Part shown: positions 24,758 to 32,216 of the stretch, in pieces
How the letters are laid out: each line of letters begins with the position of its first letter
Numbering within the stretch: the stretch's first letter is position 1
The notes under the pieces: model-generated
Seen by the model: only the letters and a program-made list of their open reading frames with translations
The model's database searches: none
What the model was told of the DNA's origin: nothing
Made by a program: the position numbers and the translations under genes
NCBI RefSeq assembly: GCF_008017455.1
Contig: NZ_VRTY01000054.1
Coordinates: forward strand, 1-40,806
DNA: 40,806 bases
Direction of reading: 5' to 3'
Origin: Pontibacter qinzhouensis
Lineage (GTDB): Bacteria; Bacteroidota; Bacteroidia; Cytophagales; Hymenobacteraceae

Positions 24758-24791
24758 AAGGGTAGACCTAATAAACGGTTTACCTTTTTTT
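24758..24791 (+). terminator. intrinsic terminator after the 24528 gene
   Basis: Stem GGTAGACC/GGTTTACC (one G-T pair), loop TAATAAAC, followed by T7. The flanking A run is short. Confidence 0.75.
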
Positions 24792-24854
24792 ATGCCCGTA
24801 GCTTTTAATGGCTGCTGCTATTGCCACTTCAAAACCAGCTTTATGTACCAGCTC

Positions 24855-25994
24855 CTACGCCTGCAACTGTTGCAATACCAGCTCAGCGGCTTCCTCACCA
24901 ACAAGCGAGCCAATGGCCACGCCCATACCAGATAAGCGTACGGCGCAAACCATGCGCTCCTGCACCTGCTGCACCAGGGTGGTTTTGGCAGGCCCCATCC
25001 CCATAATGCCACTCCAGCGCTGCTCCACCTCAAAAGCAGTACCTGGCAAAATAACAGTTTTCAGTAGCTCCTCCAGCTGATTTTGGACCAGCCCTGTCAG
25101 GCCGAGGGTGCTGGTTTCCTCTGCCGCGAAATCGAGGTTACGGCCTCCGCCAAACAACACCCTGTTGCCAATGTTCCGGAAGTAATAGTAGCCTCTGTCG
25201 TAGTGGAAGGTACCCTTTAGTTTAAGATCGGGGATGGGTTTTGTAAGCAGAACCTGGGCACGGGCGGGTACAACATGTAGTTGTGGCAAAAGCTGCTGTG
25301 CCAAGCCATTAGTAGCTACAAGAACAGCCTTAGCCTGTAGGTTAATTTCCTGGGTGGTAGTGGCAATAACTGAGTTCTCCTTTGGGTGGAGTGCCTGCAC
25401 CTCTAAACCATTTAGCACCAGTACGCCCTGCGCCTGCACTTTTTGCGTAAGCGCCAGTATCATTTTACCAGTGTCGAGCTGCCCTTCTACTACACTCTCG
25501 AGCAGGTGCTGCACCTTTCTGAAACCAAAAAGCTTTATTTTTTCATCGGCTTGCCGGTAGGTGGTTGGTAGGCCTGTAATAGCAGACAGCTGTTTGTTCA
25601 GGTAAGGCAGCTTTTCGGCGCAGGCCTCATACAGGGGCTTCTTATCGAAGAGTTCATAACCACCCCATTGGTGGAAGTCGAGGGTAGCATCGCCGAGGTG
25701 CTGGCGTAGGCGCTGCAGTCCGCGCCACCGTTTTTCCACCAGCGCAAACACTTCGTCTTCGGTGTGGTGCTCCAGGTCGTCCAGCAACTCAGAGGGGCTG
25801 CCAAAGCAGGCGAAACCAGCATTTTTAGAGCTTCCGCCTGTAGGCAACAAACCTCGCTCGGCTACCAGCACTTTTAGCTTAGGTTGCGCCTGTTTCAGGT
25901 GCAGAGCAGCCGTAAGCCCCACAATGCCGCTCCCGACAACGAGCACATCGATGTTGCTGAAATAGGTTTCCTTTTCCCAGAAGCTAAGCTGCAT
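24855..25994 (-). CDS. FAD-dependent oxidoreductase (DAO family)
   Basis: A 379-residue flavoprotein of the D-amino-acid oxidase/glycine oxidase/sarcosine oxidase superfamily. The FAD-binding Rossmann motif is VLVVGSGIVGLTAALHLK (Gly21, Gly23, Gly26), followed by VLVAERG with the acidic ribose-binding residue and the family GGSSKNAGFACFGS. The C-terminal FAD strand is AVRLSGMGVAIGSLVGEEAAELVL, and GRYYYFRNI-like GYYYFRNIGNRVLFGGGRNLDF is characteristic. It probably oxidises an amine or amino acid. The start is 6 bp after the stop of the 83-residue gene, making it the last gene of a minus-strand operon of four. Confidence 0.93.
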   Translation of the reverse strand: MQLSFWEKETYFSNIDVLVVGSGIVGLTAALHLKQAQPKLKVLVAERGLLPTGGSSKNAGFACFGSPSELLDDLEHHTEDEVFALVEKRWRGLQRLRQHLGDATLDFHQWGGYELFDKKPLYEACAEKLPYLNKQLSAITGLPTTYRQADEKIKLFGFRKVQHLLESVVEGQLDTGKMILALTQKVQAQGVLVLNGLEVQALHPKENSVIATTTQEINLQAKAVLVATNGLAQQLLPQLHVVPARAQVLLTKPIPDLKLKGTFHYDRGYYYFRNIGNRVLFGGGRNLDFAAEETSTLGLTGLVQNQLEELLKTVILPGTAFEVEQRWSGIMGMGPAKTTLVQQVQERMVCAVRLSGMGVAIGSLVGEEAAELVLQQLQA

Positions 25995-26000
25995 GGTACG

Positions 26001-26252
26001 TTAATTGTCCTGGCGGAAGTAGGGATGGCTGTAGTGGCGGGCTGTTGCCTCGTCAATCAGTTCGTAGCTGGTGAGCATAATCTCTCTTTCGCCGGAGTTC
26101 ATAGCTTTTACAAACAGGCCTTCCGGTGTTTCATAAATAGCGTAATTGTGCTGGCCGAAAGGGTAAAGGTTGTTGCTTCTCAGGATGGTGGCCTGCGTCA
26201 GGTCTGCTTCCTGGCCTGTGCTGGTTTTAACAATGTAGCGGCTTTTGCTCAT
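26001..26252 (-). CDS. 83-residue protein of unknown function
   Basis: A small soluble protein, predicted to be beta-rich (RYIVKTSTGQEADLTQATIL, NYAIYETPEGLFVKAM, REIMLTSYELIDEATARHYSH). It is not a family that I recognise. Its start overlaps the hydrolase stop by 4 bp (ATGA), and its stop is 6 bp from the oxidoreductase start, so translation is coupled and it is clearly part of the operon. Confidence 0.78.
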   Translation of the reverse strand: MSKSRYIVKTSTGQEADLTQATILRSNNLYPFGQHNYAIYETPEGLFVKAMNSGEREIMLTSYELIDEATARHYSHPYFRQDN

Positions 26253-26929
26253 AAGTCTTCTGTCAGGATGTTGTGTAAGATAGCACTAATTTCAGGGGCG
26301 CGGTCCATCACCATCAGGTGCTCGCCTCCTTTTACGATGTACATGCCGGGGCGCTGCCGCAGGGGCAATACTTTGTCGGCGGTGCCGTGCAGGTGCAGCA
26401 GGTTTGGCAGCGGTTCTTTTTGCCGCCAGGCCAGTAGTTGCTCCAGTGCCCAGCGCAGGTAGTTTTCGTCTATATCTAATATTACCTGGCGGAGCAGTTT
26501 TTTCTCGGCTGGCGAGTGGGCTCCAAAAAAGAACGGTGCGAGCGGCAGAAAACTTTGCAAAACCTTTAGCGGAATGTAACGCTGTAGCTTCAGTTTGCCT
26601 AAGGCTCTGTAATACCAGGGCAAAGCAGCACTCTGGGCAAGGCTCGATATAATAATGAGCTTCCGGGGCTGAAGCAGCTTGGCAAGCTCAATGGCAATTA
26701 CTCCCCCAAACGATAATCCGATCAGAATAGGAGTAGGAGCCGTAATTTGTGCCTTCAGCCGACCGGCATACTCCGCCAGCGACTCCTGAAGCGATAATGG
26801 AGCAATCCAGTCGAGGTGCTCAAAGGGCAGTTGCGGAGGTAACTTCAGAAACTGAAACATTCGCCAGTCGGCCCCTAACCCACTAATAAAGTAAATCTTA
26901 TGTTGTTGGTTTTCGCTTTCTGCCTCCAA
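26249..26929 (-). CDS. alpha/beta hydrolase
   Basis: A 226-residue alpha/beta-fold hydrolase, short for the family because the cap domain is small. The catalytic triad can be placed: Ser73 in the nucleophile elbow GLSFGG, Asp185 in HGTADKVLP and His204 in GGEHLMVMD. KIYFISGLGADWRMF is the usual oxyanion loop region. It could be an esterase or lipase; the substrate is unknown. It overlaps the 83-residue gene by 4 bp and starts 69 bp after the Rieske gene's stop. A TAGCTTTG at 26978-26971 could be an internal -7 element. Confidence 0.9.
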   Translation of the reverse strand: MEAESENQQHKIYFISGLGADWRMFQFLKLPPQLPFEHLDWIAPLSLQESLAEYAGRLKAQITAPTPILIGLSFGGVIAIELAKLLQPRKLIIISSLAQSAALPWYYRALGKLKLQRYIPLKVLQSFLPLAPFFFGAHSPAEKKLLRQVILDIDENYLRWALEQLLAWRQKEPLPNLLHLHGTADKVLPLRQRPGMYIVKGGEHLMVMDRAPEISAILHNILTEDL

Positions 26930-26970
26930 TGTAGCCTTGGGTTTGGTTCTGCCTGCTCGTTTGCGTTTTG

Positions 26971-26978
26971 CAAAGCTA
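26971..26978 (-). promoter_or_regulatory. possible internal -7 promoter element before the hydrolase
   Basis: TAGCTTTG on the minus strand fits TAnnTTTG, 41 bp before the hydrolase ATG, just after the Rieske stop. No -33 element was found, so it may be chance. Confidence 0.28.
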
Positions 26979-26998
26979 AGGCCTAATTTCGGAACTTG

Positions 26999-27343
26999 CT
27001 ACTGTGCCGGCTTTTGTTGCAGGCCAATATACACACCGCCTTCCCTGATAGCGAGTGGGTAGATCGTGGCGTTTCTGGTTCTGTAGTCGCACTCTTTGCC
27101 GTTGTGCAGGCTGTAGCGGTAGCTGTGCCAGGGGCATACCACTTCGTCCAGGTAACTAAGTTTGCCTCGGCTCAGCGAATGGCCCATGTGCGGACAGGCA
27201 TCTTGTATGGCAACTAACCCTGCAGCCGTATGTGCCAGACAGATTTCCTTACCTGCCACCGCGAGCAATTTTGTCTGCCGCAGTGGTACCTGCACTTTTG
27301 CTTCTTCCTCATTCTCAAAAACTTTGTGCCAGCTGTACTCCAT
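26999..27343 (-). CDS. Rieske [2Fe-2S] ferredoxin-type protein
   Basis: A 114-residue stand-alone Rieske domain, similar to the small subunit type found with dioxygenases and nitrite reductases (NirD-like). Cluster ligands: Cys50 and His52 in ACPHMGHSLSRG, Cys70 and His73 in VVCPWHSYRYSL. The disulfide cysteines of the bc1-type are absent, as expected for a soluble ferredoxin. It is cytoplasmic, without signal peptide. It is the first gene of the four-gene minus-strand operon with the hydrolase, 83-residue protein and FAD oxidoreductase, and may deliver electrons to or from that oxidoreductase; this is inference from gene order. Confidence 0.94.
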   Translation of the reverse strand: MEYSWHKVFENEEEAKVQVPLRQTKLLAVAGKEICLAHTAAGLVAIQDACPHMGHSLSRGKLSYLDEVVCPWHSYRYSLHNGKECDYRTRNATIYPLAIREGGVYIGLQQKPAQ

Positions 27344-27429
27344 CTGTTCAGGTAATTTGCTTCGTGCGTTGTTACATTAGAAATTAAAATGTTGAAAAAG
27401 CTTATCCATCTTTACATAACATTCCAGAA

Positions 27430-27453
27430 AATCAACCATTCAACAATCATTCA
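27430..27453 (+). repeat. R3 AT-rich module beside R1 copy 11
   Basis: AATCAACCATTCAACAATCATTC just before the AATT end of R1 copy 11; matches the inverse of the sequence beside copy 7 (GATGATTGTT and GTTGAATGGTT). Confidence 0.5.
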
Positions 27454-27510
27454 AATTATTCAAATGAAATTGGTCTTCAAAAGGGTTTTGGGCTAAAATG
27501 AGTCAAGGGT
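27454..27510 (+). repeat. R1 dispersed 57-bp element, copy 11
   Basis: Begins AATTATTCAAATGAAAT, then GGTCTTCAAAAG, and ends GAGTCAAGGGT, 24 bp from the stop of the minus-strand DUF3221-like gene, with the AAGGGT end facing it. Confidence 0.92.
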
Positions 27511-27534
27511 AAGTATGGCTGGCCGGACCTGGTA

Positions 27535-27909
27535 TTACATACTGACTCTGATGGCTGTGGCGTAAGCCTGCACCGGATCCGACTCCATAATCGGGCCTTC
27601 GAGCCAAGCTTCTATTTTATAGCCTTCCCGGAGTTGTTCCAGTTTCAGAATTCCGCCGTTCTGGTCTTCCAGATGAGTTTTGCTGTCTACTTTGATGCTG
27701 GCTTTCTGATAAGTGTTGCTGGTTTCTTCCTGCGCCTCCACCAGAAGCACGGCCAGCGAGTTATCTTTATTTTTTGTAGTTGCCTTTTTTAAGGTTGTTA
27801 TGTTACCTTCTATATCCGGAACGGTGTCAGGAATGCGGTTGGAAGTGTCGCCGGAGCAGGAAGCCAGCACAAATGCCAGCAGGTAAAGCAAGGGTGTTAT
27901 TCGTTTCAT
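27535..27909 (-). CDS. DUF3221-like small lipoprotein
   Basis: A 124-residue lipoprotein (lipobox LASC, Cys18). The mature part is a small OB-like beta domain: DIEGNITTLKKAT, NSLAVLLVEAQEE, ASIKVDSKTHLE, and the C-terminal LREGYKIEAWLEGPIMESDPVQAYATAIRV. The last block (G-x-x-V/I-E-x-W-x-x-G-P-x-x-E-S-x-P-x-Q-A) is close to the end of DUF3221 proteins. The function is unknown. Both it and the 28193 gene read leftwards, with a strong inverted repeat between them. Confidence 0.85.
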   Translation of the reverse strand: MKRITPLLYLLAFVLASCSGDTSNRIPDTVPDIEGNITTLKKATTKNKDNSLAVLLVEAQEETSNTYQKASIKVDSKTHLEDQNGGILKLEQLREGYKIEAWLEGPIMESDPVQAYATAIRVSM

Positions 27910-28122
27910 GGTTGAGGTTTAGTCTTGAGTCGGGTGTTAAATTGGCGTAACGTACAGGCAGACACCAGGTTGTTCAGGTGCGGGGGAGAGTAGTAGCAAG
28001 CCCTTTTATGCCAGTTGTATTAGGCTGTGCCTGGCAACGTTCAGTTGTGTGCAAGTGCAATAGTGTCGCCTTTGTAGTCATGGTTGGGTTTGAGTTTCGC
28101 ATTTGGGGTATTCTACTGCATA

Positions 28123-28167
28123 ACAAAGCCGCATGTTGCAGAATTTGTCAGCAACATGCGGCTTTGT
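28123..28167 (-). terminator. 17-bp perfect inverted repeat after the 28193 gene
   Basis: ACAAAGCCGCATGTTGC and its exact complement GCAACATGCGGCTTTGT, with an 11-nt loop, 26 bp after the minus-strand stop. It is probably the terminator of that gene, although the T-tract is only TTTGTTAT. The rest of 27910-28192 is featureless. Confidence 0.7.
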
Positions 28168-28192
28168 AACGAAAAGGGTATGTATGAAGTGG

Positions 28193-28903
28193 TTATGCCA
28201 CTTTCAGATTAGATCCTGGTCGCTTCTTTTCGCTGTCAGATTTGGTTTCGGGTTCTGCTGGCAATACATATTGTACCAGATAATTGCCTCTTGTGCTCTT
28301 AACAGCTCTTGGCTCCTGCATTAGCACCACTTTAGCTCGTTGGCCTACCGTTAAAATGCCAATACCTTTTTGGCGGCAGATGGTCACCAGTTGCTGGGCC
28401 AGGTCATTGTTTCTGAAAGTAAGGCTGCTGATGGAGATTCCGAGCCACTGCTCATTTGCCGGAAAGAGGCTGAAATTTTCTACAATAGCTGCCAGCTTCT
28501 TTTTGAGTTGGTTTTTTTCTGCAATAGAATGCAGTACGAAGGTTACAAGAGCTGCAAAAACCGATACGCCGGCTGCTACTCCCCAATGTACCCGGTTATA
28601 AAGCAGAAAAGCTGTTGCTAAAAATACGATGGCTGTGGTCAGGTAACGAAATTTGCTGAGTCCGTTCTTTTTGTAGTGGGTGAGCAGGTGAGCTAGTCTA
28701 TCCGAAGAAGCAGTAACTACAGCAGCACAGAAGGGAGTATTATCGACAGTGTTAAACAACAGTAAACCATCTAGTTCGGCATCGGCAGTTGTTTTAACAT
28801 GGTGCTGTACCTTAATAGTTGCACCTGTATAAGTTGCGCTGTAGTGAGATTGAAGATAATTGTACGCAAAATCCTCAATTTTAGGGCTTCTATGTTTTGA
28901 CAT
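28193..28903 (-). CDS. membrane protein of unknown function with two TM helices
   Basis: A 236-residue protein. Two membrane helices lie near residues 85-100 (YLTTAIVFLATAFLLY) and 107-125 (WGVAAGVSVFAALVTFVLH). The N-terminal soluble part contains ADAELDGLLLFNTVDNTPFCAAVVTASS, and the C-terminal part CRQKGIGILTVGQRAKVVLMQEPR. These two pieces resemble, weakly, the split halves of a restriction-endonuclease-like (PD-(D/E)xK) fold, but the catalytic Lys is not evident (VVTASS). The tail is charged (EKKRPGSNLKVA). It has no identified neighbours in function. Confidence 0.8.
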   Translation of the reverse strand: MSKHRSPKIEDFAYNYLQSHYSATYTGATIKVQHHVKTTADAELDGLLLFNTVDNTPFCAAVVTASSDRLAHLLTHYKKNGLSKFRYLTTAIVFLATAFLLYNRVHWGVAAGVSVFAALVTFVLHSIAEKNQLKKKLAAIVENFSLFPANEQWLGISISSLTFRNNDLAQQLVTICRQKGIGILTVGQRAKVVLMQEPRAVKSTRGNYLVQYVLPAEPETKSDSEKKRPGSNLKVA

Positions 28904-29344
28904 ACTTGTCTAAAGGGAGATAGAGTATACTAGTAGAACGAATAGGTTTACTAATTAAGTCCGTTAGGGCACAACTTAGGCAGAAAGTGGCAATTCAATA
29001 CGCGGCAAAAATAAAAAGGTGGGCGTATGAGGTAGTGTTTAAAGTGCCAAAAATATAAATCTAATTTAAAATAATCAATAAATATTTTTGTTATTACACT
29101 AGATGTAGGTAAAATCATGTTATGGGTGCAAGTACTTCCTCTTTCTGCTACTGCTTGAGTAACATTTAGTTCAGGTTTTTGTTTTAGAGTTTGGCTTTGG
29201 TTAAAGGCACCATAGTTGCATTTTTATATCAAAAGAAACCACTACAGCATTCAAAATAAAGCCTGACTGTTTTACCATTGAATATTTACTTAGATTTACT
29301 CCAACGTTACCACCTGCTAATTGGTTTTTAAGATAAATAAAGTC
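28904..29344. other. intergenic stretch without recognised features
   Basis: 441 bp of AT-rich sequence between divergent genes. No R1 copy, tRNA, promoter match to TAnnTTTG or convincing hairpin was found. Confidence 0.5.
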
Positions 29345-31903
29345 ATGAGAATAATTATATTCTTTTTTCGTTGGTACTCTTTTGTGCTACTAATTGGTTT
29401 AAGTTCGGCCGTTTTGCACGCACAGGCACCCGAAAAACCAATAGCAGCCAAGTTATACCAGGACATAAAGAAGCTGAATGTTTTAGGTACCGCATTGTAC
29501 ATAGCTGCTCACCCCGACGACGAAAATACGCGCCTGATTGCTTATCTGGCCAACGAAGGGCTTTACAACACCGGTTATTTGTCTGTAACCCGTGGCGATG
29601 GTGGGCAAAACCTGATTGGGCCGCAGATACGCGAGGAACTGGGCCTCATCAGGACGCAGGAGCTGCTGCAGGCGCGCAGAACCGATGGCGGGCAACAATT
29701 CTTTACCAGAGCCAACGACTTCGGCTTCTCTAAAAACCCTCAGGAAACCTTTACCATCTGGGACAAGGAGCAGGTACTGGCCGATATGGTCTGGATAATC
29801 CGGAAATTCAGGCCTGATGTACTCATAACACGCTTCTCGCCACTTCCATCTGGCACGCATGGCCACCATACAGCTTCTGCCATACTGGCCGGAGAGGCGT
29901 TTGAGGCAGCCGGTGACAAAAAGCGCTTTCCGGAGCAATTAAAACATGTGGAGGTCTGGCAGCCGAAACGACTTTTATGGAACACCGGTGTGTGGTCTTT
30001 TAGGTCTGAACAGGAATTTGATGACTACGGATCTCAACTCCTGAAGCTGGATGTAGGAAAATTTAACCCGCTATTAGGTAAGTCGTACCCCGAAATTGCG
30101 GCCGAAAGCCGCAGCATGCACAAAAGCCAGGGTTTTGGATCGAGTGGCTCGCGCGGCAGTGCCATAGAGTATCTGGAGCACACCAAAGGCGAGAAGGCAC
30201 AGAAAGAGCTTTTTGAAGGTATTAACACCAGCTGGAGCCGCATAAAAGGAGGCGAAAAGGTTGGTAAACTCCTGCAAAAAGCCGCCGATGAGTTTAAACC
30301 TCAGAACCCTGCCGCTGCTGTACCAGCACTACTCGCAGCCCGAACAGAGCTTCAGAAACTGCCCGATGGCCATTGGAAGCAGCTAAAACTGCAGGAGCTT
30401 GAGCAGGTGGTTAAACATGCCTTAGGCCTTTACCTGGAAGTTACAGCCTCCGATTATGCGGTAGCGCCCGGTGAGCCAGTGCGGCTGCAGATAGAAGCTA
30501 TTAACAGATCGGCGGTGCCTGTAACGCTGCAGGGCCTTAAAATAGCTGTAACCGGGCACGACACCACGCTGGCAGTACCTTTGCAAGACAACAAAGCGCT
30601 TATGCTGTCGCTCGGCCTGAAGGCTCCGGCCACAGTGCCTTATACACAACCTTACTGGCTCCGAAAGCCAGGTTCAGTGGGCATGTATGTCGTAGAAGGG
30701 CAGCAGGAAGTAGGGCTTCCGGAGAACAGCCCGGTAGTGCCTGTAATATTTAACATGCTAATTGCAGGGCAGCCGCTACAATACACCGTGCCGGTTACGC
30801 ACAAACGCACCGACCCTGTAGACGGCGAAGTGTATCGGCCTTTTACTGTTACGCCACCCGTATTTGTGAACCTGGCCGAGAAGGTATATATGTTTGCAGA
30901 CCAGGCACCGAAGCGGGTACAGGTCCTGATAAAAAGCGGAAAAGCCGGTGTAACAGGAACTGTGGCGCTTTCGCTGCCGCAGGGATGGCGCTCTGAACCA
31001 GCCAGCTTCCCGGTCGATTTAAAAAGTAAAGGAGCAGAACAAACTGCCAGCTTTCTGGTGTATCCGCCACAGGGGCAGCAGGAAGTAACCATAAAAGCAG
31101 TGGCTACCGTTGAGGGTAAACCCTACAGCAAAGGCCTCAACATAATACAGTACAGCCACATTCCGGCACAAACAACTTTTCCGGAGGCAGAAGCGAGGGC
31201 GGTGAAACTGGAGCTACAGAAGCGTGGCGAAAAAGTGGGCTACGTGATGGGGGCCGGAGACGAACTGCCGGCTAACCTGCAGCAAATCGGCTACGAAGTT
31301 ACCATTCTCAAAGATGAGGATATGAAACAGGAGATGCTGCGTCAGTTCGATGCTATTGTGCTTGGCGTAAGGGCCTACAACACCGTAGAGCGGCTGCGGC
31401 ACCACCAGCCCCTGCTCCTGGAGTATGTGAAAGATGGCGGTAACCTAATTGTGCAGTACAACACATCGGCACGACTCGTCACCCCCGACATTGCCCCTTT
31501 CCCGCTTAAACTATCGAGCGAGCGGGTAACGGTAGAGCAGGCAGAAGTAAGGCTGTTGCGACCTGAGCACCCGGTGCTGAACATCCCTAACAAAATAACC
31601 TATAAAGATTTTGACGGATGGGTGCAGGAACGGGGGCTTTATTTCCCGAATGAGTGGAGCAAAGAGTTTGAGGCTATCTTGTCTTCTAACGACCCCGGAG
31701 AACCTGCCCGTGATGGTGGGTTGTTAATAGCTCCGTACGGCAAAGGACATTACATCTATACCGGTTATTCCTGGTTTCGGCAATTGCCGGCAGGCGTGCC
31801 AGGTGCTTACAGACTGTTTGCTAACCTCATCTCCCTGGGCAAAGCTGATACAACATCTGGTAAGGCATCTACTGCAACAGAGGTGCGTGGCAAGGCGCAG
31901 TAA
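29345..31903 (+). CDS. PIG-L/LmbE family deacetylase, multidomain, secreted
   Basis: An 852-residue secreted protein. Start at 29345 (MRIIIFFFRWYSF) gives a signal peptide ending in AVLHAQA. Residues about 40-330 are a PIG-L deacetylase, the zinc-dependent N-acetyl hydrolase fold of GlcNAc-PI and bacillithiol deacetylases: YIAAHPDDENTRLI (His56, Asp58, Asp59), TRGDGGQN, and SGTHGHHTASA with the third zinc-side histidines. A middle part of beta-sandwich character follows (VTASDYAVAPGEPVRLQIEAIN). The last 220 residues form a ThuA/GATase-like domain (FDAIVLGVRAYNTVERLR, LLEYVKDGGNLIVQYNTS). The substrate is probably an acetylated amino-sugar, not known. Upstream of the symporter pair, likely one transcript. 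R4 copy B follows. Confidence 0.93.
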   Translation: MRIIIFFFRWYSFVLLIGLSSAVLHAQAPEKPIAAKLYQDIKKLNVLGTALYIAAHPDDENTRLIAYLANEGLYNTGYLSVTRGDGGQNLIGPQIREELGLIRTQELLQARRTDGGQQFFTRANDFGFSKNPQETFTIWDKEQVLADMVWIIRKFRPDVLITRFSPLPSGTHGHHTASAILAGEAFEAAGDKKRFPEQLKHVEVWQPKRLLWNTGVWSFRSEQEFDDYGSQLLKLDVGKFNPLLGKSYPEIAAESRSMHKSQGFGSSGSRGSAIEYLEHTKGEKAQKELFEGINTSWSRIKGGEKVGKLLQKAADEFKPQNPAAAVPALLAARTELQKLPDGHWKQLKLQELEQVVKHALGLYLEVTASDYAVAPGEPVRLQIEAINRSAVPVTLQGLKIAVTGHDTTLAVPLQDNKALMLSLGLKAPATVPYTQPYWLRKPGSVGMYVVEGQQEVGLPENSPVVPVIFNMLIAGQPLQYTVPVTHKRTDPVDGEVYRPFTVTPPVFVNLAEKVYMFADQAPKRVQVLIKSGKAGVTGTVALSLPQGWRSEPASFPVDLKSKGAEQTASFLVYPPQGQQEVTIKAVATVEGKPYSKGLNIIQYSHIPAQTTFPEAEARAVKLELQKRGEKVGYVMGAGDELPANLQQIGYEVTILKDEDMKQEMLRQFDAIVLGVRAYNTVERLRHHQPLLLEYVKDGGNLIVQYNTSARLVTPDIAPFPLKLSSERVTVEQAEVRLLRPEHPVLNIPNKITYKDFDGWVQERGLYFPNEWSKEFEAILSSNDPGEPARDGGLLIAPYGKGHYIYTGYSWFRQLPAGVPGAYRLFANLISLGKADTTSGKASTATEVRGKAQ

Positions 31904-31920
31904 GGCTTTTTCAAATATAA

Positions 31921-31953
31921 ATTAAAAATTAAAATTATGATGGCGCGAGTGTC
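31921..31953 (+). repeat. R4 repeat, copy B (ATGATGGCGCGAGTGTC)
   Basis: ATTAAAAATTAAAATT followed by the 17-bp core ATGATGGCGCGAGTGTC, as in copy A (5686-5719). Both follow the 3' end of a plus-strand gene. Confidence 0.6.
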
Positions 31954-32060
31954 TTCGCTGATAGCTATTAGTCTTAGGCCTCAAGGCGTTAGAGAAGGTA
32001 AAGTGGAGAATGCACTTTCGCTGATCGTTAAACTGGAGAAGCATTAGTTCCCCACCCGCC

Positions 32061-32216
32061 ATGCATACAGAAACTATGACAGAAGAAGAAAAGAAACAAT
32101 ACGAGGCAGACAGGCCACCCATACTCGGCAGTTGGAAACGGATTTACGCGTTGGTACTCGGTAACCTGGTAGCTACCATTCTTATCTTTTATCTGATAAC
32201 CAGATTTTACGCATGA
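32061..32216 (+). CDS. 51-residue single-pass membrane protein, partner of the symporter
   Basis: A short gene, MHTETMTEEEKKQYEADRPP then ILGSWKRIYALVLGNLVATI LIFYLITRFYA. It has one membrane helix (LVLGNLVATILIFYLITRFY) after a charged N-terminal tail. The TGA stop overlaps the symporter ATG (ATGA, 32213-32216), so translation is coupled. Short membrane proteins preceding SSS-family symporters are recurrent in bacteria (DUF3311 and related small subunits); this one is not identical to any that I can name. It could assist folding or form a subunit. An internal ATG at 32076 would shorten it by five residues. Confidence 0.8.
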   Translation: MHTETMTEEEKKQYEADRPPILGSWKRIYALVLGNLVATILIFYLITRFYA

